A stretch of DNA of 10,245 nt from SAR324 cluster bacterium (GTDB taxonomy: Bacteria > SAR324 > XYD2-FULL-50-16), in NCBI GenBank assembly GCA_002401295.1, contig NVSR01000076.1, positions 1-10,245 of the forward strand, read 5' to 3'. This document shows, one piece after another, positions 1 to 7,800 of the stretch. A program made the position numbers and the translations under genes. Position 1 is the stretch's first letter. The number at the start of each line of letters is the position of its first letter. The notes under the pieces were generated by a model. That model was not told the DNA's origin and searched no databases. It saw nothing but the letters and a program-made list of their open reading frames with translations.

Positions 1-422
1 CCTCTGACAATGGTACCAATAGCTATAATTTTGATCAGATCAGTTATAAACTTTTCTTAGATGAAAATACCTTTGGTGAGGGACAGCTTGCCTTCGCTAA
101 TTCAACTACTAAAGGTAAGGTTCTAAAAGTATTAGCTATAGACTTTCGTTACGGTATGGTCTTCCAACGAGTTCAAAACAGCCTGCTCTATTATGGTGGC
201 TCCGTAGGTTTGCTACAGGTTACAGATGATGCCAATGACGTGAAGGGGTCTGGAATTAGTTTTAAAGCTTTCCTTGGGGTGGAAATGTTTTTCTCTGCTT
301 TACCAAATTTTGGCTTTTCGGGTGAGTTAGGGGTCAGTCGCAAGGAAGTTGGCAGTGATTACTCATCCTTTGATTTTTCTACGAGTACCTTCCCAGCCTT
401 CTCAGTTCATTATTATTTTTGA
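1..422 (+). CDS. Outer-membrane beta-barrel protein, C-terminal part (5' end outside window)
   Basis: The reading frame that begins at base 3 is open from the window edge to the TGA at 420-422, giving 139 residues with no start needed inside the window. The ATG at 156 is an internal Met, not the gene start. The protein has alternating polar and hydrophobic stretches rich in Gly, Ser, Phe and Tyr, as expected of transmembrane beta-strands. It ends in HYYF, with hydrophobic or aromatic residues at positions -1 (F), -3 (Y), -5 (V) and -7 (F) from the C-terminus. This is the C-terminal beta-signal recognised by the BAM machinery in Gram-negative bacteria. The last strands contain short turns rich in Asp, Gly and Ser. 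It is probably a small porin-like or OmpA/OmpW-like barrel, but the family cannot be fixed from this fragment. Its N-terminus and signal peptide are not visible. Confidence 0.7.
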   Translation, partial: SDNGTNSYNFDQISYKLFLDENTFGEGQLAFANSTTKGKVLKVLAIDFRYGMVFQRVQNSLLYYGGSVGLLQVTDDANDVKGSGISFKAFLGVEMFFSALPNFGFSGELGVSRKEVGSDYSSFDFSTSTFPAFSVHYYF

Positions 423-437
423 TCCTCAAATTATATC

Positions 438-464
438 TAAAAAGCCGCCACGTAGGACGGCGCT
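438..464 (+). terminator. GC-rich bulged hairpin downstream of the barrel gene; possible weak terminator
   Basis: GCCGCC (444-449) pairs with GG plus CGGC (455-456 and 458-461), leaving A457 bulged and a five-base loop. It lies 21 bases after the barrel gene's stop. On the plus strand the stem is followed by GCTACCGTTTCC rather than a clean T run, so it is a poor intrinsic terminator. On the minus strand it is followed by TTTTT, but no minus-strand gene lies upstream to use it. The hairpin is seen; its terminator role is inferred. Confidence 0.3.
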
Positions 465-469
465 ACCGT

Positions 470-525
470 TTCCTTTCAATTGGATGGTAGTCCCCAATTC
501 CTTTCAGTTGGGTGGTGGTCTCCAA
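470..525. repeat. Two tandem 28-bp repeats with TTGG-N10-CCAA dyads
   Basis: Copy 1 (470-497) and copy 2 (498-525) abut with no spacer and match at 24 of 28 positions by eye. All four differences are transitions. Each copy holds an inverted pair TTGG-N10-CCAA (480-497 and 508-525), and in copy 1 the arms extend to AATTGG/CCAATT (478-499). The pair ends 22 bp before a candidate -35 box for the downstream gene. It could be a doubled regulator site or a simple tandem duplication. The absence of spacers argues against CRISPR. Confidence 0.6.
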
Positions 526-547
526 TCAGAAAATTCTGGAGGGCAAT

Positions 548-576
548 TTGACTGGAAGCCAAAGTAATGGAATAAA
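548..576 (+). promoter_or_regulatory. Candidate sigma70-like promoter for ydiJ
   Basis: TTGACT (548-553, five of six to TTGACA) and AATAAA (571-576, four of six to TATAAT) are separated by 17 bp. Transcription would begin near 583, about 70 bases before the preferred ydiJ start. A near-palindrome, CAGAA-AA-TTCTG, sits at 527-538, just upstream of the -35 box. This is prediction from consensus only. Confidence 0.4.
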
Positions 577-595
577 TAAGACGCCATGACCCAGT

Positions 596-619
596 AGGGA
601 TGCGACTTGCTGCATCCCT
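596..619 (+). promoter_or_regulatory. 8-bp stem-loop in the ydiJ leader
   Basis: AGGGATGC (596-603) is perfectly complementary to GCATCCCT (612-619) with an eight-base loop. The left arm contains an in-frame ATG (600) and its only SD-like bases (AGGG), so the structure would bury both. No T run follows, so it is not an intrinsic terminator. It may tune ydiJ translation or mRNA stability, or be incidental. Confidence 0.45.
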
Positions 620-653
620 CCGATTTAAGCCGTACCTCCCTTTGCTGATTCCC

Positions 654-3600
654 ATGATACCACGCCTAGATTCGCCGAATAAATTAGAAAGCCTCTACTC
701 CACCTTTTTGCGGGAATTGCAGGATACCTCTTTTGCAGGGGATATTCGCACTGATTATGCCAGTCGCTTGATCACCGCTACGGATAATAGTGTCTATCAG
801 GTGCTGCCACAAGGAATTGTCTTCCCCCGTTCCCATGAAGATGTAGTGAGCTTCTTTGAGCTGCTGCAACAAAAGCGTTTTCAAGAGATCAAAGTCAGTC
901 CTCGTGGGGGTGGTACCGGAACAAATGGACAATCCCTTTCCAATGGGATTGTGATCGATCTATCCAAATTCATGAATCAGATTCTAGAAGTCAATCTGGA
1001 AGAAGGTTGGGTGCGAGTGCAGCCGGGCGTGGTTCTAGATCAATTGAACGAATACCTGGCACCACACCATCAATTTTTCGCCCCCACGCTTTCTACCAGC
1101 AATCGTGCCACTCTTGGTGGCATGATCAATACGGATGCCTGCGGTAAAGGCTCACGCATTTATGGGAAAACCAGCAATCACGTGGTGGAACTCAAGTCCG
1201 TTTTGGTGGATGGCACCACTCTGGAAACCAGAGAAGTGGACCTGGATGAATTGCAAGAGATCAAACAACAGGAAGGACGGAAAAGCGAGATCTACCAATT
1301 GGTGGAAGGCATTGCCACGGATAAACGGGAGCTGATCGAAAAAAGCCTGCCCAAACTGACTCGTTTCCTGACAGGCTACAATCTGGAAAAACTCTATTCC
1401 GAAGATCGTCAGCACTTCAATATCAATTACGTCCTCACCGGTGCGGAGGGTACTCTGGCGGTGATTACGGAGGCTAAACTAAAGATCACACCGGAAGTTC
1501 CTTTCACTAAGCTTTTATTAGCAAAATACGGCTCTTTCGATGATGCGCTACGGGATGCTCAAGTATTAGTCGAATCCGACCCCAGCGCTATTGAGACGGT
1601 AGATGAAAAGATATTATCCCTGGCTAAGGAAGATGAGATCTACTTCAAAGTAAAAGATATGATTGCCGATGAGGGTGATAAACTGACCAAAGGCATTAAT
1701 CTGGTAGAGTTTATCTCTTTTGATAAAGAGCAGTTGGATCAAAAAGTGGCAGCTCTGAGTGACAAAATTCGAGACCCTGAGGATCATTCTTCTCCTGCGA
1801 TTGGTTGTTATGTCACCGATAAAAGTCATGAGATGGCGGCTATGTGGGAGCTGCGCAAGAAAGGTGTCGGCCTGTTGGGTAATACCAAAGGCAGTCGCAA
1901 ACCCATCGCCTTTGTGGAAGATACTGCTGTGCCCCCAGAACATCTGGCTGATTATATTCGTGAATTTCGTGCTCTTTTAGAAGAAAATGGATTGGAATAT
2001 GGCATGTTCGGTCATGTGGATGTAGGTTGCCTGCATGTACGCCCCGCTTTGGATATGAAAGATCCTGAAGATGAAAAATTGCTTTATCATATCTCCAACG
2101 AAGTAGCTGCCCTGGTGCAAAAGTATGGTGGCGTGATGTGGGGAGAGCACGGAAAAGGCTTTCGTAGTGAGTATATCCCCCAATTTTTTGGTCAGGAACT
2201 CTATCAAGATCTAAGACGTATCAAAGGAGGTTTTGATCCAGAGAATCGCCTCAATCCGGGGAAAATAGTCACACCCATCCATAGCAAGGATCAGGTGGTT
2301 AGTGTTAATGGGCCAACCCGTGGTCAACAGGATCGACAGATTCGGCCGGAGTTACAAGAGGAGTATCAAAGCACAATTGATTGTAATGGCAATGGTGCCT
2401 GCTTCAATTATCAGCCTGATGACCTCATGTGCCCCTCTTTGCGTGTCACGAGAGATCGAGTTCATTCACCCAAGGGGCGCGCAGGTGTCGTGCGCGAGTG
2501 GTTGCGACAACTGAGTAAAACTGACTATTCCCCACAAAAACCGGGAAGTTATGAGGACTCTTCCTCCCTGCTGAGTTGGGTACAAAAAGCAACCTTTGGT
2601 CGGGAAAAACAGAATGATGCTTATGACTTTTCTCATGAAGTCTATGACGCTCTAGCCGGCTGTCTGGCCTGTAAGGCTTGTGCTACACAATGTCCGATTA
2701 AAGTGGATGTTCCCGACTTTAAGGCTAAATTCCTGGAACTGTATCACACCCGATATTTACGTCCTCTAAGGGATTATTTAACGGCACGTCTGGAGCAAAC
2801 AGTCCAATTACAGGCAAGTTTTCCGAAGCTCACCAATTGGTTGGTCAATTCCGCTCCGGCCCATGCTATTACCAAAAATAAAGTGGGCATGGTGGACATT
2901 CCCTGTCTCAGTGAATTTACGGTGCGACAGGGATTAAAAGAACGGCAAGCCCCCAAGTGGAACTTGGATCAGCTGGCTAAGCTGAGTACGGAGGAAAAGG
3001 GCCAGGCTGTAATCCTGGTGCAGGATGCTTTCACCAGTTTTTACGAATCGGAAATTGTCTTGCAGGTTTATGATCTATTACAATTATTGGGAGTTCAAGT
3101 CTATGTGATGCCCTTTTTCCAAAATGGAAAGGCTTATCATGTCAAAGGATTTTTAAAAGAATTTGGCGAAGTTGTTGCGGCTAACGTGAAACGTTTGGAT
3201 GCGGCAGCGGAGGTGCAGATACCAATGATTGGCATTGATCCGGCTGTTGTATTGACTTATAGGGATGAATATCCCCATACATTGGGAGCCAATAATATTC
3301 ATTTTAAAGTCCATCTTTTACAGGAGTGGTTGTCCGCTTATCTGCTTGAAAATCGGGAGATTTCAAAAGCAGTGCAACCTGGTCCAAACGCACAAGAAGA
3401 ATATCGACTTTTTGGACACTGTACTGAAAAAACGGCGGCTCCCGCATCGCAACAGCAATGGCAGCAGGTTTATCAAGCTTTTGGTTTGACACTGAATGCA
3501 GAAAAAATCGGCTGTTGCGGCATGTGTGGTGTGTTTGGCCATGAGGCAATTCATGAAGCTGATAGTCGTAGTATCTACACCATGAGTTGGGAGAAAAAAG

Positions 3601-3722
3601 TTCATCAGGATCAAAAGATCTTAGTGACCGGTTATTCCTGCCGTAGTCAGGTGAAGCGAATTGAGCAATTCAAACCACAGCATCCAATCGCCGGTCTTTT
3701 AGAAGTTTTGAAGCCCGTTTGA
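654..3722 (+). CDS. ydiJ: YdiJ-type FAD and 4Fe-4S dehydrogenase (GlcD/GlcF fusion; 2-hydroxyacid, likely D-2-hydroxyglutarate, oxidase)
   Basis: This is a 1022-residue fusion of an FAD-linked 2-hydroxyacid dehydrogenase half with a GlcF-like iron-sulphur half, close in length and order to E. coli YdiJ (about 1018 residues), which has been reported as a D-2-hydroxyglutarate dehydrogenase. The FAD PCMH domain shows RGGGTGTNG at 84-92, a TSNRATLGGMINTDACG block at 148-164 and GKTSNHV at 171-177. The oxidase C-terminal domain shows GHVDVG and HVRP (453-463), WGEHGKGF (496-503) and NRLNPGK (531-537). A cysteine group C577/C583/C593 precedes the classic CxxCxxCxxxCP ligands C670, C673, C676 and C680. 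A GlcF-like tail carries GHC (C923), CCGMC (C954, C955, C958) and YSC (C996). Electrons probably pass to the respiratory quinone pool (inference). I chose ATG 654 because it gives the YdiJ-like MIP start. An in-frame ATG at 600 adds 18 residues, but it lies inside a stem-loop and its SD-like bases abut it. Neither start has a good ribosome-binding site. It converges on cheV. Confidence 0.93.
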   Translation: MIPRLDSPNKLESLYSTFLRELQDTSFAGDIRTDYASRLITATDNSVYQVLPQGIVFPRSHEDVVSFFELLQQKRFQEIKVSPRGGGTGTNGQSLSNGIVIDLSKFMNQILEVNLEEGWVRVQPGVVLDQLNEYLAPHHQFFAPTLSTSNRATLGGMINTDACGKGSRIYGKTSNHVVELKSVLVDGTTLETREVDLDELQEIKQQEGRKSEIYQLVEGIATDKRELIEKSLPKLTRFLTGYNLEKLYSEDRQHFNINYVLTGAEGTLAVITEAKLKITPEVPFTKLLLAKYGSFDDALRDAQVLVESDPSAIETVDEKILSLAKEDEIYFKVKDMIADEGDKLTKGINLVEFISFDKEQLDQKVAALSDKIRDPEDHSSPAIGCYVTDKSHEMAAMWELRKKGVGLLGNTKGSRKPIAFVEDTAVPPEHLADYIREFRALLEENGLEYGMFGHVDVGCLHVRPALDMKDPEDEKLLYHISNEVAALVQKYGGVMWGEHGKGFRSEYIPQFFGQELYQDLRRIKGGFDPENRLNPGKIVTPIHSKDQVVSVNGPTRGQQDRQIRPELQEEYQSTIDCNGNGACFNYQPDDLMCPSLRVTRDRVHSPKGRAGVVREWLRQLSKTDYSPQKPGSYEDSSSLLSWVQKATFGREKQNDAYDFSHEVYDALAGCLACKACATQCPIKVDVPDFKAKFLELYHTRYLRPLRDYLTARLEQTVQLQASFPKLTNWLVNSAPAHAITKNKVGMVDIPCLSEFTVRQGLKERQAPKWNLDQLAKLSTEEKGQAVILVQDAFTSFYESEIVLQVYDLLQLLGVQVYVMPFFQNGKAYHVKGFLKEFGEVVAANVKRLDAAAEVQIPMIGIDPAVVLTYRDEYPHTLGANNIHFKVHLLQEWLSAYLLENREISKAVQPGPNAQEEYRLFGHCTEKTAAPASQQQWQQVYQAFGLTLNAEKIGCCGMCGVFGHEAIHEADSRSIYTMSWEKKVHQDQKILVTGYSCRSQVKRIEQFKPQHPIAGLLEVLKPV

Positions 3723-3777
3723 ATCAGGGGAGTAGAGATCTCTCCATCTTGCTGCGAGTTTCACTAACGTTGCAGGC

Positions 3778-4716
3778 TTATTCAGGGCTGGAGTTTTGCA
3801 AAACCAACTGATCAATCAATCCCAATAACTCTGCGGGGTTCTGTTTGTTAATGCAGCCACTGGCCCCGACAGAATTACACTTATTGATAATCTGAGCATT
3901 CACTAGGGATGAGAAAATCAGCACAGGAAGCTGAGGGAAGTCCTCTTTTATTTTGCGACAAAGTGTAAGCCCATCCATCTCCGGCATTTCTACATCCGTT
4001 ACGATTAAGTCAAGATAACTGGAAAGATCTTGCCCCTCCTTCTGCCCTTGATCCCGCAGCTTGATTAACTCTTGATAGGCTGCTGCTCCATTTTCAAAGG
4101 TATTGATATTTTTATAATTTTCTCTGACTAAGAATTCCTTCACTAATTTACGAATCACTATCGAATCATCCACCAACATCAAGCGGATATTTTGCCGTGA
4201 CTCGAATCTTTCCTGGTGCTCATCCTTTTCGGGGATCTCAATTGCGTTTTGTTGTTTGATTTCAATAATAATTTTTTCAAAATCCAACAACAAAACCTCT
4301 TTTTCCTGAATCGAGTAAATACCGACTAGTCGAGAATTGTGTTTTAACAAGGTTGGTGGTACCCCATGGATTTCACTCCAGGACAGGCGATGGATCTTAT
4401 TGACCCCATCCACCAAAAAGCAATTAAAGGCATTGTTAAATTCACAGACCAGTACGATCTGCTGCTCAAAATCTTGAGTTTGAGTTCGGTTCAAATGTTT
4501 ATTGAGATCAATGAGGGGGACCAAAAATTCCTGAAAGGGATAGGTTCCCATGAGGGAGGGGTAGCAATTGGGTAAACGTGTCATAGAATCTGTGTCAAAC
4601 TTCACGATTTGTTTTATTTTTTCAACATTAATCCCAAAACTCTGCCCTCCTAAATAAAATTCCAGTAATTCGACTTCATTTGTACCACTATCCAACAGGA
4701 TCTCTTGAGATGCCAT
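3778..4716 (-). CDS. cheV: CheV: CheW-like coupling domain fused to a response-regulator receiver
   Basis: This is a 312-residue protein, normal CheV length. An N-terminal CheW-like domain (about residues 12-155) begins after the typical CheV opening EILLDSGTNEVELLEF. It should dock to CheA and chemoreceptor tips. A receiver domain (about 177-305) has the acidic pair D183/D184, phospho-acceptor D241 in VTDVEMPEMDG, the Ser switch at 269-270 and the conserved Lys 291, so it looks phosphorylatable by CheA. CheV proteins couple receptors to the kinase and serve in adaptation or as a phosphate sink. The start at ATG 4716 is set by GGAG (4722-4725) five bases upstream and by the family N-terminus. 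A longer GTG start at 4746 has no SD and would run back toward a heptamer repeat. It lies 137 bp downstream of the chemoreceptor gene on the same strand and may be co-transcribed with it. No strong promoter of its own was seen. Confidence 0.93.
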   Translation of the reverse strand: MASQEILLDSGTNEVELLEFYLGGQSFGINVEKIKQIVKFDTDSMTRLPNCYPSLMGTYPFQEFLVPLIDLNKHLNRTQTQDFEQQIVLVCEFNNAFNCFLVDGVNKIHRLSWSEIHGVPPTLLKHNSRLVGIYSIQEKEVLLLDFEKIIIEIKQQNAIEIPEKDEHQERFESRQNIRLMLVDDSIVIRKLVKEFLVRENYKNINTFENGAAAYQELIKLRDQGQKEGQDLSSYLDLIVTDVEMPEMDGLTLCRKIKEDFPQLPVLIFSSLVNAQIINKCNSVGASGCINKQNPAELLGLIDQLVLQNSSPE

Positions 4717-4721
4717 TAGGT

Positions 4722-4725
4722 CTCC
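4722..4725 (-). promoter_or_regulatory. Shine-Dalgarno site that fixes the cheV start
   Basis: On the minus strand GGAG is followed by five bases (ACCTA) and then ATG at 4716. This supports the 312-residue CheV over the GTG start ten codons upstream, which has no such site. Confidence 0.75.
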
Positions 4726-4746
4726 ATGAAAGCTGTAACCATTCAC

Positions 4747-4774
4747 GGTTATCGGTTAACAGTTGGCGGTTAAC
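4747..4774. repeat. Four tandem 7-bp repeats (GGTTAAC-like)
   Basis: Read on the plus strand, the heptamers are GGTTATC, GGTTAAC, AGTTGGC and GGTTAAC, in register at 4747, 4754, 4761 and 4768. Two are identical, one differs at one base and one at three. This resembles the short tandemly repeated heptamers known from cyanobacteria and some other bacterial intergenic regions. It lies between the chemoreceptor stop and the cheV start. No function is evident. Confidence 0.5.
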
Positions 4775-4816
4775 GAAAACCGGAAGAAAAAGAACATCAT
4801 ATCCTTGGTTGCTCTG

Positions 4817-4842
4817 CGCTCCCACACCGGAGTGTGGGAACG
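4817..4842. repeat. REP-like palindrome in the chemoreceptor-cheV gap
   Basis: An 11-bp inverted repeat encloses a four-base loop. Arms are CGCTCCCACAC (4817-4827) and GTGTGGGAACG (4832-4842), with one G-T pair. On the minus-strand transcript the loop reads UCCG closed by C-G, a UNCG-type stable tetraloop. The sequence resembles the abundant CGTTCCCACGC...GCGTGGGAACG repeats of many proteobacterial genomes (recalled, not searched). It lies 11 bp after the chemoreceptor stop. The only T run (TTTTTT) comes before the stem, so it is not a standard rho-independent terminator. It could protect the cheW-receptor mRNA 3' end or lower cheV expression (inference). Confidence 0.6.
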
Positions 4843-4853
4843 AGGGGAAAAAA

Positions 4854-7800
4854 CTAGAAGCGGCCAAACTCTTTGTCATCCAGAGCGATGACGTCTTTTG
4901 GATTCACCACTGCCTTCCTGGAATCATCATTCCTTGGTTGAATGGTTCCCATGGTTGGCGCTTGTGCTTGTCTCGTTTTCAGCTGAGGGCTTGGTGCCGG
5001 TTTGCCTACTCCCATATTTTGCTGAGCCATGAATTGTTGGAATGCGGCCATCAATTCAGGAGTCATTTGGGAAGCTAAGTCTGTCTGTGCAACTTCTTCT
5101 TTCAGTTGGAATTGGCTGAGCAATTCCTTCAGGTGAGTCGCTTGTCCCGCTAACTGTTCAGCTGCTGCCGCACTTTTTTCGGAAGCCCCTGTATTGTCTT
5201 GAGTGACTTGTTCAATCTGCTGCAATCCCTGATTGATCTGTTTGATACCATCAGCCTGCTCCTTACTGGATGCAGCTATTTCACCAACTAAATCAGTCAC
5301 CTTCCCGACATTTGTGACGATTTCCGAAAGGGCATCGGCTGTTTTGTCTGCAATCTGAATTCCTTGGCGTACCTTCTTGGCGGAGTCTTCAATCATCTCC
5401 GTAGTTTCCTTTGCTGCTTGGGCACTGCGTCCGGCCAGGTTTCTGACCTCATTGGCAACGACAGCAAATCCCTTACCATGAACTCCCGCTCTGGCGGCTT
5501 CCACTGCTGCATTCAGAGCCAGGAGATTTGTCTGGAAGGCAATTTCATCAATTACTTTGATGATCTTGGAAATGTTTTGACTGGACTCCTCAATGGTGGA
5601 CATGGCCGTAATCATTTCTTTCATCTGCTGATCACCTGTGCGGGCCGTATCCCTGCCGGCATTAGCCAGGGTATTCGCCTGAATTGCGTTATCCGCATTG
5701 GCGGTGGTCTGGGATGCCAGCTGGGTCATGGAAGCACTCACCTCTTCTAAGGCACTGGCTTGTTCCGTTGATCCCTGGGCTAAGCTCTGACTGGAATCCG
5801 CGATCTGCTGACTACCGATGGTGATTTCTTCACCGGCAAGCTGGACTTGTCGCATGATATTATTCAAGTTACTCAAAATCAGATTCATTGCCTTGCCCAT
5901 GGCATCCACATCGGATTTAGGAGTCACATCCACTCGCAGATCTCCCTTAGCAATGGTGGTGGCTGCCTCGGCCAACTCTCCCAGAGACTGTAAGGTATTA
6001 TTGAGTGAATCCTTTAAAGCCGCATGGTCTCCTCGGTATTCTCCGACTACAAAAGCCTTTACATCCCCTTGGGATACTTGGGTGAGCCTTTCCTGAATTT
6101 CAGCGATGGGTTCTACAATAGCATCAATGATCTCATTAATATTATGGATCATGGGTTTGTAAGCATCGGCCATGGTTTCCATTTGACCTCGTTGGGACAG
6201 GTTACCTTCCCTAATCTCTATCAGCAAGCCGTCAACTTCTGAACTATAGGCAGCGCGATCATTATAATCGATCCATTCAACGGCATTGCCAATCAAGTTT
6301 CCTTCGGCATCCAACAGTCCTGTTGCGTTGAGGCCAAACTCTAAAGGCCCCAGTTTCAATTCCGCTTGATAAGGCAGATTCGCGGGGTTACTGAGCAGAT
6401 TCCTTTGTACTGAAGGATTTATATGGAGATCATCAATACAAGTTCCAACCAAATTGTTGAGGTTAAATGCTTTGACTTGTTTCTGTAGCTCTCGTTCATA
6501 CTTACCCATCATCTTGATAACTGCCGGGTTGCAGTAGGTGATCTTTAAATCTGTGTCACAGACCATGAAATTAGTCGCGGCGGTTTCAATCATCCCACTC
6601 AGGCGAACCACCTCAGTCTCCTTCTTTTTCACTTCCGTGACATTGTTCCATTCGAGGGTATTGCCGATGTAATTGCCTTCCGTATCCGTCATGGCAGTGA
6701 TATTCAAAGAAAAAAACAAATTGCCGACTGGGATCTCCGCTTGATAGGGCAGGTTATCGGGGTTTGCCAGAATTCGACGCTGATGTTCTGGATTCCGATG
6801 AAAGCGATCAATTTTTGAACCCACCAAAGAAGCCAGATCAAATCCCAAAAAGGCTGCTTGGAATTGTTCCAGGTTTTCTTTGACCATTTTTAGGGTTGAT
6901 GGATTGGCATAAGTAATCACCAAATCTCGATCACAAGAAATGATCGGTTGGTTGGCTCCTTCGATGGTAGACTGCAATCTTGCCGACTCATTCGCTTGTG
7001 TTTTGAATTCCGTTATATTGGCCCAGTTCAGGTTGTTGCCGATATAATTGCCCTCGGTATCTTGCATGGCAGTGATATTTAGCTTGAAGGCCAATTTTCC
7101 CACCTTGATTTCCGCTTCATGAGGCAGGTTTGCCGGGTTATCCAATATCCTGCGCTGATATGCGGGATTTTGATGGAAAATATCAATACAGGTTCCGATT
7201 ATTTTGGAGGGGTCGAAGCCGGGGAAGGCCTCCATAAAATCTCTCAGGTTCTCCTCAATCATTTTGGCGGAAGCCGGGTTAATATAAGTGATTTTATAAT
7301 CACGATCACACATCACGGTGGCGGCGGAACTTCCCTCAATGGCTGATTCAAGGCGAACCGCCTTATTCTCAGATTCTTTTTGCTCCGTTACATTCATCCA
7401 ATTCAGGTTGTTACCAATATATTCTCCTTCGCCATCCAACATGGCTGTAATGTTCAATTGGAAAGCCAGGTCGGCAACTGGTATTTCTGCCGCATAGGGC
7501 AAATTCGCCTGGTTCTCCAAGATTTTACGTTGGTAGCTGGGATTTTTATGGAAAATATCAATACAGGTTCCCATCAAAGTGGAGGGATCGAAACCGGGGA
7601 AGGCTTTCTGAAACTGGTCCAAATTATCATCAATCATTTTGGCGGAAGCCGGATTGATGTAGGTGATTTTTAGATCACGATCACACATCAGGGTGGCGGC
7701 GGAACTGCCCTCAATGGCTGATTCAAGGCGAATCGCCTTATTTTCAGATCTTTTTTGATCCGTCACATTCATCCAATTCAGGTTGTTGCCGATATAATTG

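Noticed and set aside
470..525. CRISPR array
   Set aside because: Only two repeat units, directly abutting with no spacers, and no cas genes in the window.
3723..3777. Terminator between the convergent ydiJ and cheV genes
   Set aside because: The gap has only an AGAGATCTCT palindrome (3734-3743) with no loop space and a weak 4-bp GGAG/CTCC stem; no T run on either strand.
654..4716. Functional operon or pathway link between ydiJ and the chemotaxis cluster
   Set aside because: They are convergent on opposite strands with no shared regulatory region; adjacency alone does not support a link.
4680..5078. A 132-codon plus-strand frame spanning the receptor 3' end and the repeat gap
   Set aside because: It overlaps both the receptor tail and the cheV start antisense, and runs through the REP-like palindrome; low-quality composition.
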